Below, in pieces: positions 16,571 through 23,875 of a stretch of 45,977 nucleotides of DNA. The DNA comes from RFPW01 sp040401595 (GTDB lineage Bacteria > Pseudomonadota > Gammaproteobacteria > Burkholderiales > Burkholderiaceae_E): the NCBI GenBank assembly GCA_040401595.1, contig JBBAOE010000024.1, forward strand, positions 1 to 45,977. The letters are read 5' to 3'. Each line of letters begins with the position of its first letter. Position 1 is the stretch's first letter. Made by a program: the position numbers and the translations under genes. The notes under the pieces are model-generated. The model saw nothing but the letters and a program-made list of their open reading frames with translations. It was not told the DNA's origin and searched no databases.

Positions 16571-17371
16571 TCAGGGATCGGCATACTCAAACCATTCGAG
16601 AACCGCGCGTGCGAATCCTTGTGGCTCTTCGACATTGGAAAGATGGGCAGCGGCAAGAATGTGTAGATGTGCACCCGGAATGTTGTTGGCTAGGTCGTGT
16701 GCATGCTCGAGCGGCGTCGCCGGATCGGCGTTGCCCGCGATGACAAGTGTTGGCAGATCAATCGATGGCAAAGCGGGACGCATGTCCATGTCGCGAATGG
16801 CCGCGCAGCAGCCGGTATAGCCATGTGGGTTGGTTGCCAGTAGCATAGCTCGAAAAGGCGCAACCAACGCCTTGCTACACGTCTGAAATGAGGGGGTGAA
16901 CCAGCGGTCAAGTATACCATCGGCCACTGCCGCCATGCCTTGCGCATGCACAGTCGCGATGCGCTGGCCCCAGCTTGGAGGTGGGCCCATAAATGGGGAA
17001 GTATTGGCTAAGACTAGTCGCCCGATACGCTCGGGAGCACGAAACCCAAGCCATTGGCCTACCATGCCTCCCTTCGAGAGACCACAGAAATGGACTCGTG
17101 CGATTCCGAGGGAATCGAGCAGTTCGATCACGTCGCGTCCAAGTCGGTCAATGGAATATGCGCCTGCCGGCACGTCAGATGCGCCATGCCCGCGACTGTC
17201 GTAACGCAATACGCGAAAATTGCGTACGAACGCTTCCATCTGCGGCGCCCACATGTCCAGCGTAGTACCGAGCGAATTGGATAATAGGAGGACCGGCGCT
17301 CCTTCCGGCCCGTCGCAACGCCATGCGATTCGGCAGCCGTCGCCCATCAAGGTGTGCTTCAGGGGCCTCAC
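16571..17371 (-). CDS. pcaD: 3-oxoadipate enol-lactonase
   Basis: An alpha/beta-hydrolase that opens 3-oxoadipate enol-lactone to 3-oxoadipate, the step shared by the catechol and protocatechuate ortho branches. In 266 residues it shows the oxyanion region LSNSLGTTLDMW, RYDSRGHGAS, the nucleophile Ser99 in CGLSKGGMVGQWLG, the acid in AGNADPATP and the His in AAAHLSNVEEP. It starts at GTG, overlapping the stop of the small upstream frame by 4 bp (GTGA). It is the last enzyme gene of the cat/pca operon. Confidence 0.88.
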   Translation of the reverse strand: MRPLKHTLMGDGCRIAWRCDGPEGAPVLLLSNSLGTTLDMWAPQMEAFVRNFRVLRYDSRGHGASDVPAGAYSIDRLGRDVIELLDSLGIARVHFCGLSKGGMVGQWLGFRAPERIGRLVLANTSPFMGPPPSWGQRIATVHAQGMAAVADGILDRWFTPSFQTCSKALVAPFRAMLLATNPHGYTGCCAAIRDMDMRPALPSIDLPTLVIAGNADPATPLEHAHDLANNIPGAHLHILAAAHLSNVEEPQGFARAVLEWFEYADP

Positions 17372-17604
17372 ACCCGCTCCAGCGTGAACGTCGCGCTGTT
17401 CAGCTTGCTAGAAGTCCACGCCTTTAGCTCTAATTTTTTGGTCGCGTTCGGACTATGATGTCGTCGCAGGTCGGGCAGGTTCGCGACTGCAGCGCACGTG
17501 ATTTCGCCGATCTTTGCGCTTGGGAAACGCCCGATTCCCGAGCGGCCTGAGAGGACACCGATTTCGGGCTTTTTGCCGCGGTCAGTCGAGATCGGCTGGG
17601 GCAT
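17368..17604 (-). CDS. Small uncharacterised frame between pcaJ and pcaD
   Basis: A 78-residue frame starting MPQPISTDRG and ending ATFTLERV; no family recognised. It overlaps the 3' end of pcaJ by 23 bp and the pcaD GTG by 4 bp, the same coupling as between the surrounding enzyme genes, which argues that it may be translated. The middle contains GVLSGRSGIGRFPS. No strong Shine-Dalgarno is seen. It could equally be the remnant of a deleted gene, for example where the missing thiolase gene might have been. Confidence 0.35.
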   Translation of the reverse strand: MPQPISTDRGKKPEIGVLSGRSGIGRFPSAKIGEITCAAVANLPDLRRHHSPNATKKLELKAWTSSKLNSATFTLERV

Positions 17605-18283
17605 AACGTGCCGTTCCCATGAAAATGTGCAAATCCGCGCCTGTCTTCGCCCGCACTTCATCGACCGAGATACCGGGCGCCAGATCAATAATATCAAACC
17701 CGCGGCCCTGGCGGTCTGGGCGCAGCACAGCAAGGTCAGTTATGACGAGATCGACGACGCCCCGGCCTGTGAGTGGAAGTGTGCAGTCCTTGAGAATCTT
17801 GGGCGTACCTTCGCGGGTACAGTGCTCCATAACGACTACTACGCGCCTAACTCCAGCGACGAGGTCCATGGCGCCCCCCATGCCCTTCACCATCTTGCCC
17901 GGGATCATCCAGTTAGCGATATCGCCGCTTGCGGAGACCTCCATCGCCCCGAGCACAGTGAGGTCGATGTGCCCGCCCCGGATCATCGCGAAGCTATCGG
18001 CTGAGGAGAAGAAGCTGGACGTCGGAAGGGCGGTGATCGTCTGCTTGCCGGCATTAATCAGATCGGGATCAGCTTCGCCTTCAAGTGGGAAGGGACCCAT
18101 TCCGAGCATCCCGTTCTCGGATTGGAGCGTGACCCGCATACCCTTCGGAATGTAGTTCGCCACAAGCGTTGGAATGCCGATGCCGAGATTGACGTAAAAC
18201 CCGTCTTCAAGCTCGTACGCGGCGCGCGCTGCCATTCCTTCGCGGGTCCAACCGCCCGCTTTGGCGATTTTCCCCCCTGCCAT
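17582..18283 (-). CDS. pcaJ: 3-oxoadipate CoA-transferase, beta subunit
   Basis: Subunit B of the class I CoA-transferase that moves CoA from succinyl-CoA to 3-oxoadipate. The catalytic Glu sits in LQSENGMLGMGP. Other marks are NLGIGIPTLVANY near the N-terminus, GGHIDLTVLGAMEVS and the GKMVKGMGGAMDLV loop. 233 residues is full length. It starts at ATG overlapping the pcaI stop (TGATG). The generic CoA-transferase alternative (acetoacetate-type) is less likely given catABC and pcaD on either side. Confidence 0.88.
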   Translation of the reverse strand: MAGGKIAKAGGWTREGMAARAAYELEDGFYVNLGIGIPTLVANYIPKGMRVTLQSENGMLGMGPFPLEGEADPDLINAGKQTITALPTSSFFSSADSFAMIRGGHIDLTVLGAMEVSASGDIANWMIPGKMVKGMGGAMDLVAGVRRVVVVMEHCTREGTPKILKDCTLPLTGRGVVDLVITDLAVLRPDRQGRGFDIIDLAPGISVDEVRAKTGADLHIFMGTARYAPADLD

Positions 18284-18999
18284 CAGGCGTCTTCCCTTGG
18301 GCGGATGGTGAGCTTCTCAATCCGCTTCTCATTAATTGTGCTCTGGACCACCCGATCGACATAAATGCCCGGTGTATGGACGCAGTCGGGGTCAAACGTT
18401 CCACCGGGAACGATCTCCTCAACCTCGGCAACCGTCACCTTCGCGGCTGTCGCCATGTTGGGATTGAAATTGCGCGCAGTCTTGCGGAACATCAGATTGC
18501 CGGCTGGGTCTGCCCGCCACGCCTTGATGAGCGCTAGGTCAGCTCTAAGCCAGGTCTCGCGAATATATTCCTCGCCATCGAAAAACTCGGTCGGCTTGCC
18601 TTCCGCTACTACCGTGCCGACCCCGCTTTTGGTAAAAAAGGCGGGAATGCCTGCGCCCCCGGCGCGAATGCGCTCGGCGAGCGTGCCCTGTGGGTTGAGC
18701 TCCAATTTGAGCTCACCAGAGAGATATTGTTGTTCGAACAGTTTATTGTCGCCGACATAGGAAGCGATCATGGAGGTGACTTGCTGGCTTTCCAGCAGCA
18801 TCCACAAGCCGAAGCCATCTGCCCCGGCATTATTGGAGATGACCGTCAGCCCACCGATCCCGGCTTTGCGAATTTCGGGAATCAGGCTCTCGGGATTGCC
18901 GGAGAGCCCGAAGCCGCCCGACATGATCGTCATGCCGTCGAACAGCAGTCCTTTCAGCGCTGTGGCGGGATCGGGATAGATTTTGTCCAATGGGGCCAT
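18283..18999 (-). CDS. pcaI: 3-oxoadipate CoA-transferase, alpha subunit
   Basis: Subunit A, 238 residues, with the CoA-binding loop MSGGFGLSGNPESLI near the N-terminus, VISNNAGADGFGL, the GGAGIPAFFTKSGVGT segment and NFNPNMATAAKVTVAEVEEIV near the C-terminus. It starts one base inside the catA stop (TAATG), so translation is coupled to catA. Together with pcaJ it forms the heteromeric transferase. Confidence 0.88.
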   Translation of the reverse strand: MAPLDKIYPDPATALKGLLFDGMTIMSGGFGLSGNPESLIPEIRKAGIGGLTVISNNAGADGFGLWMLLESQQVTSMIASYVGDNKLFEQQYLSGELKLELNPQGTLAERIRAGGAGIPAFFTKSGVGTVVAEGKPTEFFDGEEYIRETWLRADLALIKAWRADPAGNLMFRKTARNFNPNMATAAKVTVAEVEEIVPGGTFDPDCVHTPGIYVDRVVQSTINEKRIEKLTIRPREDA

Positions 19000-19895
19000 T
19001 ACGCGAACTTCGCTCGTGCTCTCCCCGAGAAGTTCTCGTCGGTAGCGGACTGGGCGCGCTGAAGTTCAAAATCGAAGGAAATGTATGCCGTGTCTCCTTG
19101 GCGGCTCGGCACCGGCAGCAGACCTTCGCGCGTGCCAAACGCAAAATCAGTGTTGGCCAAGGGATCGTCACCAAAATTGATCTGAGTCGTAAGCGTTCGA
19201 TAGCCCGGGGCCTCGACAAAGAAATGGACGTGCGCCGGGCGATTCCCGTGGCGCCCGACGGCGTGCAAAAGCTTTTCTGCGGGCCCATCTGGGGGTACTG
19301 CGTAGCCGCTCGGCATCTTTGAATGGAACGAATAGCGCCCGTCCTCACCCAGCCTGATCCTCCGGCGATTGTTGAACGGCGACTGTTCCCCCGTCGGGTC
19401 GCAATGGGAGTAGAAGCCCTTCGAATTGGCGTGCCACACATGCAGTGTGACGCCCTTAACCGGTTCCCCGTCGGGACCGCGAACTTGCCCCGTCATGTAG
19501 AGATTACCGGCCGCCTCGTCGTCGTCCTGAGTTAGGCTGACTTCGTCCCCTTCAACCAGCGGGGCGCCTTCGACATAGAGCGGTCCTTCTATCGTGCGCG
19601 GTGTACCGCCCCTACGGCCGGCCTCGGCGTCTTTACGATCCATGAGCAGATCGATGAAATGCTCAAGCCCTAAGCCCGGCACGATCAGGCCGAACTCGCT
19701 CGCGCCGTCCTGCAAGAACTGCACCGCGGTCCAGAATTCGCTCTCGCTGATGTCGTGCTTTTCGATCAACGCCATCACCCCTTCTACAAAGTCGCGAATG
19801 ATTGCTTTGAGGCGCGAATTGCCGCCATCCTCGTTGAGCCCGCTCGCCTTGTCGAGGAGCTCCTGGATCTCTGCGCTCTGAACCAGACTGGTCAT
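18999..19895 (-). CDS. catA: Catechol 1,2-dioxygenase
   Basis: An intradiol Fe(III) dioxygenase converting catechol to cis,cis-muconate. With start ATG 19,895 (GGGAG lies six bases upstream; ATG 19,901 overlaps that region) the protein has 298 residues. The four ligands are Tyr162 (SKGFYSH), Tyr198 (PSGYAVPP), His222 and His224 (RPAHVHFF), with exactly the spacing of known CatA proteins. The N-terminal helical dimerisation domain is complete. It lies 29 bp after catC and is coupled to pcaI. Confidence 0.93.
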   Translation of the reverse strand: MTSLVQSAEIQELLDKASGLNEDGGNSRLKAIIRDFVEGVMALIEKHDISESEFWTAVQFLQDGASEFGLIVPGLGLEHFIDLLMDRKDAEAGRRGGTPRTIEGPLYVEGAPLVEGDEVSLTQDDDEAAGNLYMTGQVRGPDGEPVKGVTLHVWHANSKGFYSHCDPTGEQSPFNNRRRIRLGEDGRYSFHSKMPSGYAVPPDGPAEKLLHAVGRHGNRPAHVHFFVEAPGYRTLTTQINFGDDPLANTDFAFGTREGLLPVPSRQGDTAYISFDFELQRAQSATDENFSGRARAKFA

Positions 19896-19924
19896 TATCA
19901 TCTCCCGTGTTATGTTAGCCCCGC

Positions 19925-20215
19925 TCAGCGGTCGTCTTCGTAGATGGAGGAGGGATGGCGGCACAGCGCCATCACTTGTAGGTCGAGAAAAGGGTAGAGG
20001 GGAAGGGTGAGCAGAATGTCGTGCAGCTCTTCATGGCTAGCGACATCGAAAAGGCTAACATTCGCATATTGCCCCACGACCCGCCAAATGTGGCGCCATG
20101 TGCCAGCCTTCTGTAGCTCCTGGAACCGAGCCTTCTCGGCTTGCTTGAGCACTTCGAACCGCTCAGGATCGAAGTCGTGAGGAACGGCGACGACCATTTC
20201 GACCTTAAATAGCAT
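19925..20215 (-). CDS. catC: Muconolactone isomerase
   Basis: A 96-residue enzyme that isomerises muconolactone to 3-oxoadipate enol-lactone. It begins MLFKVEMVVAVPHD, contains WRHIWRVVGQYANVSLFDV and ends with the family-typical LTLPLYPFLDLQVMAL followed by HPSSI. Its ATG overlaps the catB stop by one base (TAATG). Confidence 0.92.
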   Translation of the reverse strand: MLFKVEMVVAVPHDFDPERFEVLKQAEKARFQELQKAGTWRHIWRVVGQYANVSLFDVASHEELHDILLTLPLYPFLDLQVMALCRHPSSIYEDDR

Positions 20216-21372
20216 TAGGCCCCCGCGCGCGTTGGGATAGAAATAGTGCGACGCGAGGCGCCGCGTCGAAAGAAGGCTAAGCGCTCTTCGTCGAGTGCAA
20301 TTCCCAGGCCCGGGCCCGTGGGCAGGGCGAGCGCAAAATCGCCATAGACGAGCGGCTGGGCGAGGATTTCCTCAGTCAGCAAAAGCGGACCGAACAACTC
20401 GGTGCCCCAATGAAGCTTGGGGAATGTTGCGAAAAGCTGCGCCGAGGCGATCGTGCCAACACCGGATTCGAGCATTGTTCCGCCATAGAGTTCAACGCCA
20501 GCCGCCTCTGCGATCGCGTACACCCGGCGCGCGGCGCTAAGCCCACCCGACTGCTCGATCTTGACGGAAAAGACGTCCGCTGCGCCGATGCTGGCGATTG
20601 CGAGCGCGTCGTTCGGGCCGCGCAGTGCCTCGTCAGCCATGATGGGAATCAGGCCCAGCGCACGCAGTCGCGCAAGGCCCGCGCGGTTGGCGCCTTCGAT
20701 CGGCTGTTCGACGAGATCGACGCCAGCGTCGACGAGTAAGCGAAGGCCGAGCCGCGCATCGGTTTCGCTCCATGCTTGATTCACGTCGACCCTGATGCTC
20801 GCACGGTCGCCCAATGCACGCTTGATCGCGGCGACGTGGGCAACGTCCTCGGCCACAGAGCGCTTGCCGATCTTAAGCTTGAAGGCCTCATGGCGGCGTG
20901 CCTCAAGCATTCGTTCTGCTTCCTCGATGTCGCTCTTCGTGTCTCCACTCGCTAGTGTCCACAGCACCGGGACGTTATCGCGCACCCGTCCCCCAAGAAG
21001 TTCGCTCAGTGGAAGTCCGAACCGTTTACCCTGCGCGTCGAGCAGTGCGGTTTCGATCGCGCATTTGGCGAAAAAGTTGTCAACGATCGCAGCTGAGAGC
21101 GCCGCCATCGCAGAAGCTGGACGTCCAGCGTCGCAGGTGAGCAGGACCGGCCTAAAATAGGTGTCAATTGCGAGCTGGATGCCTTCGGGGCTTTCCGGAC
21201 CATAGGAGAGGCCGCCGATCGTGCTCGCCTCACCAATTCCTTCGGTGCCATCCGAGCAGCGGATACGCACTAGGCATATCGTCTGGCAATGCATTGTCGC
21301 CATCGCCAGCACGTGCGGGCGGATGGTTGGTACATCTATCAACAGGGTATCGACAGCTTCAATACGAACCAC
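20215..21372 (-). CDS. catB: Muconate cycloisomerase
   Basis: An enolase-superfamily enzyme that lactonises cis,cis-muconate to muconolactone. The start is set at GTG 21,372 because AGGAGG lies nine bases upstream; the longer TTG start would include that Shine-Dalgarno. In 385 residues the catalytic pair is Lys165/Lys167 (FKLKIGK), the metal ligands are Asp196 (VDVNQAW), Glu222 (VEQP) and Asp247 (MADEAL), and Lys271 (FSVKIEQSGG) completes the site. First gene of catB-catC-catA-pcaI-pcaJ-orf-pcaD. Confidence 0.92.
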   Translation of the reverse strand: MVRIEAVDTLLIDVPTIRPHVLAMATMHCQTICLVRIRCSDGTEGIGEASTIGGLSYGPESPEGIQLAIDTYFRPVLLTCDAGRPASAMAALSAAIVDNFFAKCAIETALLDAQGKRFGLPLSELLGGRVRDNVPVLWTLASGDTKSDIEEAERMLEARRHEAFKLKIGKRSVAEDVAHVAAIKRALGDRASIRVDVNQAWSETDARLGLRLLVDAGVDLVEQPIEGANRAGLARLRALGLIPIMADEALRGPNDALAIASIGAADVFSVKIEQSGGLSAARRVYAIAEAAGVELYGGTMLESGVGTIASAQLFATFPKLHWGTELFGPLLLTEEILAQPLVYGDFALALPTGPGLGIALDEERLAFFRRGASRRTISIPTRAGA

Positions 21373-21404
21373 GCGTTCGATCCTCCTCAATCACGCAATT
21401 CGTT

Positions 21405-21433
21405 CGTATAGGATGACCGTGATTAAAGGTGAA
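21405..21433 (-). promoter_or_regulatory. Candidate sigma-70-type promoter of the cat/pca operon
   Basis: On the minus strand TTCACC (21,433-21,428) and TATACG (21,410-21,405) are separated by 17 bases, and the catB Shine-Dalgarno follows about 20 bases later. The match to consensus is moderate (4/6 each). Confidence 0.4.
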
Positions 21434-21449
21434 AGACCCTCTCGATCTA

Positions 21450-21460
21450 GGGTAATACCC
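21450..21460. promoter_or_regulatory. Perfect palindrome GGGTA-N-TACCC upstream of catB, possible LysR-type operator
   Basis: This 11-base dyad lies just upstream of the candidate -35 box, centred about 57 bases before the inferred transcription start. LysR-type activators of cat genes commonly bind a dyad near -65. Inference from position and symmetry only. Confidence 0.4.
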
Positions 21461-21599
21461 GAAGAGTATGATTTGCTGCGCGACCTTCGCTTTCTGTCGC
21501 CGACGCTCAGGAACCAGAATTAACTGGCGGGCCAAGCGGCATGGCGTGGTGCGGCCTACCCGTCTGCCTGCTGATCCCAAGCTCGCGCTTGAATTTGGC

Positions 21600-21780
21600 G
21601 TGGCAGCGGTAAGCCGGTCGATCGGCGGCTTCACGAGTGTTGGGGGCACCTCGATGAGTGCTACGTAGAATAACGGCGAGATCGCTGCCTTTGACGCGCG
21701 GTTGATCAGGAGGACGAGGTGCTCGCAGGCTACGTTACTAAGAGATGGTGACAAGGGTGCGCCCTCAACGATGAAGGGGT
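21600..21780 (+). pseudogene. Decayed IS6-family transposase fragment
   Basis: Translated on the plus strand with several shifts and stops, this piece still aligns with the IS6 transposase at 4180-4340: WGHLDECYVE corresponds to HLDEVFVRI, and RAVDQEDEVLAGYVTKR to RAVDHEGEILESYVTKK. Nucleotide similarity continues on either side into the region equivalent to RQRVSRMKGF. No terminal repeats are seen. It lies at the border between the ortho operon and the ferredoxin/flavoprotein block, in the same orientation as the copy at 3894. The rest of 21,461-21,931 shows no gene. Confidence 0.6.
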
Positions 21781-21931
21781 TCGGGCACCACGGCATGTGA
21801 GAAGGCCTGCAACACGTTCGGCAAATGTCGCGAACTTGATGGGAAAGGCTTCGTATAAGCGCACGAAGCGTGTGACCTTGCTGTTGGCGTTGGTTTAGAG
21901 CACGGCGCTCGGTGGCGACATGATTAGATCA

Positions 21932-23149
21932 TCACCAGAGAGGTAACTCTTTGTCTGCCAGAATCTCAGCCGGTATTTCAGCTCTCGTTTCGACAAGTTT
22001 TCTTCCCTGTACATAGTCTTTACTGGCGTTAACGGAGTCCAGCGCAATAATGCGTCCGTTCTTGAGATAAATGACAGAAAAGCAACGACTGGCGGGTACT
22101 CCGCGAATGACCGCTGCATCGTGACCGATTGACAAGCCGACTGTCTGCAACTTTAGGTCGTACTGGCTAGACCAAAACCACGGCGTTGCTGTATAGGGTT
22201 CTCCTTTTCCACAGAGCACTTTGGCAACGGTCGTCGCCATCCCAGCTGCGTTCTGCACACTCTCGAGACGAACTATTGCGCCATTGGCGAAGGAGTTAGC
22301 GTAGGCGGCACAGTCGCCGATGGCATAGACATGCGGAAGACTGGTGCGGCAGTATCTATCGACCTCGACACCGTTTGATACCGCCGATCCAGCATCCGCG
22401 AGGACTTCGACTGAAGGGGAAATCCCAATTCCGACGATCGCCATATCGCAGGGCAAGAGCTCACCGCCTTTCAGTCTCACCCCAACAATCCTTGATCCAT
22501 CGCCCTCTAGGCGTTCGACGCTCGCATTCGTACGCAGATCCACGCCATGCTTGCGGTGCTCATCCTCGAAAAAGCGAGACAAGGTTTCTCCCGCCACCCG
22601 CGCCAGAACGCGATCGAGGGCCTCGAGCAGGATCACCTTGCAGCCCAGCTTCGTTAGGACTGCTGCGGCCTCCAGTCCGATATAGCCGCCTCCGATAACA
22701 ACGACACGGCTCGCCCCGGCATTAAGGTCGGCTAGGATACGATCGACATCGAATTTGTCACGAACGGCGTATACTCCCGCCAAGTCCGCTCCGGCACAAC
22801 TCAGCTTACGCGAACGTCCGCCGGCCGACCAGATGAGATTGCTATAGCGAATTTGCTGTCCGCTTTGGAGGATTACGACCCTCGCATCGGCTTCGATCGC
22901 AACAACTTCCAAATTGAGTAAAAGTTTGACTTGCTTATCGACCCAATATCTTTCTGGACGAATTAATAATCGCTCGAATGGCTTTTCGCCGGCTAGATAT
23001 TCCTTTGATAAAGGTGGCCGCTCGTAAGGCGGTAAACGGTCGCGGCCCACCATTGCGATCGAGCCTTCAAAACCTTGCTCGCGCAGTGCGATAGCGGCTT
23101 GCGCTCCCCCATGGCCGGTGCCGACAATTACGACATCGTAGCTCGTCAT
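21932..23149 (-). CDS. NAD(P)H-dependent FAD ferredoxin reductase
   Basis: A 405-residue pyridine nucleotide-disulfide oxidoreductase of the ferredoxin-reductase type used by Rieske dioxygenases and bacterial P450 systems. It has the FAD motif VVIVGTGHGGAQAA at the N-terminus, PPYERPPLSKEYL, the NAD motif VVVIGGGYIGLEAAAVL and the second FAD motif VYAIGDCAAY, with a C-terminal domain containing PWFWSSQYDLKLQ. ATG 23,149 lies 4 bp after the ferredoxin stop; two further in-frame ATGs upstream overlap the ferredoxin gene. It should pass electrons from NADH to the adjacent ferredoxin. The terminal oxygenase is not certain. Confidence 0.88.
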   Translation of the reverse strand: MTSYDVVIVGTGHGGAQAAIALREQGFEGSIAMVGRDRLPPYERPPLSKEYLAGEKPFERLLIRPERYWVDKQVKLLLNLEVVAIEADARVVILQSGQQIRYSNLIWSAGGRSRKLSCAGADLAGVYAVRDKFDVDRILADLNAGASRVVVIGGGYIGLEAAAVLTKLGCKVILLEALDRVLARVAGETLSRFFEDEHRKHGVDLRTNASVERLEGDGSRIVGVRLKGGELLPCDMAIVGIGISPSVEVLADAGSAVSNGVEVDRYCRTSLPHVYAIGDCAAYANSFANGAIVRLESVQNAAGMATTVAKVLCGKGEPYTATPWFWSSQYDLKLQTVGLSIGHDAAVIRGVPASRCFSVIYLKNGRIIALDSVNASKDYVQGRKLVETRAEIPAEILADKELPLW

Positions 23150-23153
23150 GAGT

Positions 23154-23471
23154 TCAGCTCGCATCAGCGATTCGTACTGACAGGCCTGCAAGTTCTACGG
23201 TCAAAGGGATCTGGCAAGCCAGGCGCGAGGTTTCCTCTCGATGATTAGAAAAATCGAGCAACTCGTATTCCTCCTCGCTCATCTCAGGTAGCATTTCACT
23301 GAATGCGGGTTCAATATAGACGTGGCATGTCGCGCAGGAACAATTGCCGCCACATATTGCGAAAGACTCAGTTATTGCCGCGTCACGGATCAGTTCCATC
23401 AAGCTTGGGCCCGGTCGTAACTCTAAGTGATGCTCTTCACCCACTCGAGTTGTAACTATCACTACTGCCAT
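23154..23471 (-). CDS. Adrenodoxin-type [2Fe-2S] ferredoxin
   Basis: A 105-residue vertebrate/putidaredoxin-type ferredoxin. The cluster ligands are in CGGNCSCATCHVYI (C-x5-C-x2-C) and RLACQI. The acidic helix MSEEEYELLDF is the typical partner-docking surface. This class serves P450s and some dioxygenases, and differs from the plant-type ferredoxin at 5573. It is co-directional with the reductase directly downstream, forming a redox pair. Confidence 0.9.
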   Translation of the reverse strand: MAVVIVTTRVGEEHHLELRPGPSLMELIRDAAITESFAICGGNCSCATCHVYIEPAFSEMLPEMSEEEYELLDFSNHREETSRLACQIPLTVELAGLSVRIADAS

Positions 23472-23875
23472 GGCTCCGGTTCCTTAAAACGTTACAGACC
23501 TTCGTCTTCGCTCGGGCTACCTGGCCTGCTGCTGCTTGAAGGTAGGTCCTATTGATCCGATATTATTAGCGATCCGACTTAGTTGGTGCGGCATTCGGTT
23601 CCACCAGAGGGCAGGCCGGGAGATAGTCTACAAGGCCGCCAGAGGTCCATCTCCCGACTCATAAGCGTTCTTCTCGCTATGCCGTGGAGCTGCACTCGCG
23701 AGACATTTCGGCACAGAACCGTCTGATGGACTGGGGAAATGCTGTACAGGCCGAACCGCCTCGCTCGATGAGCCGCATAAGGACCGATAAGGTCGGCGGT
23801 GATATGAATGACATTGCGGTCCAAGCATCACATGTGTGTGCCGCACCCCCTTGCAATAAGCGTTACCTCCCTGAA
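23472..23875. other. 404-bp gap between the ferredoxin and the flavoprotein gene
   Basis: Frames are open on both strands but their products show no family features I recognise. The stretch may hold a promoter for the ferredoxin-reductase pair or the remains of a gene; nothing can be supported. Confidence 0.35.
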
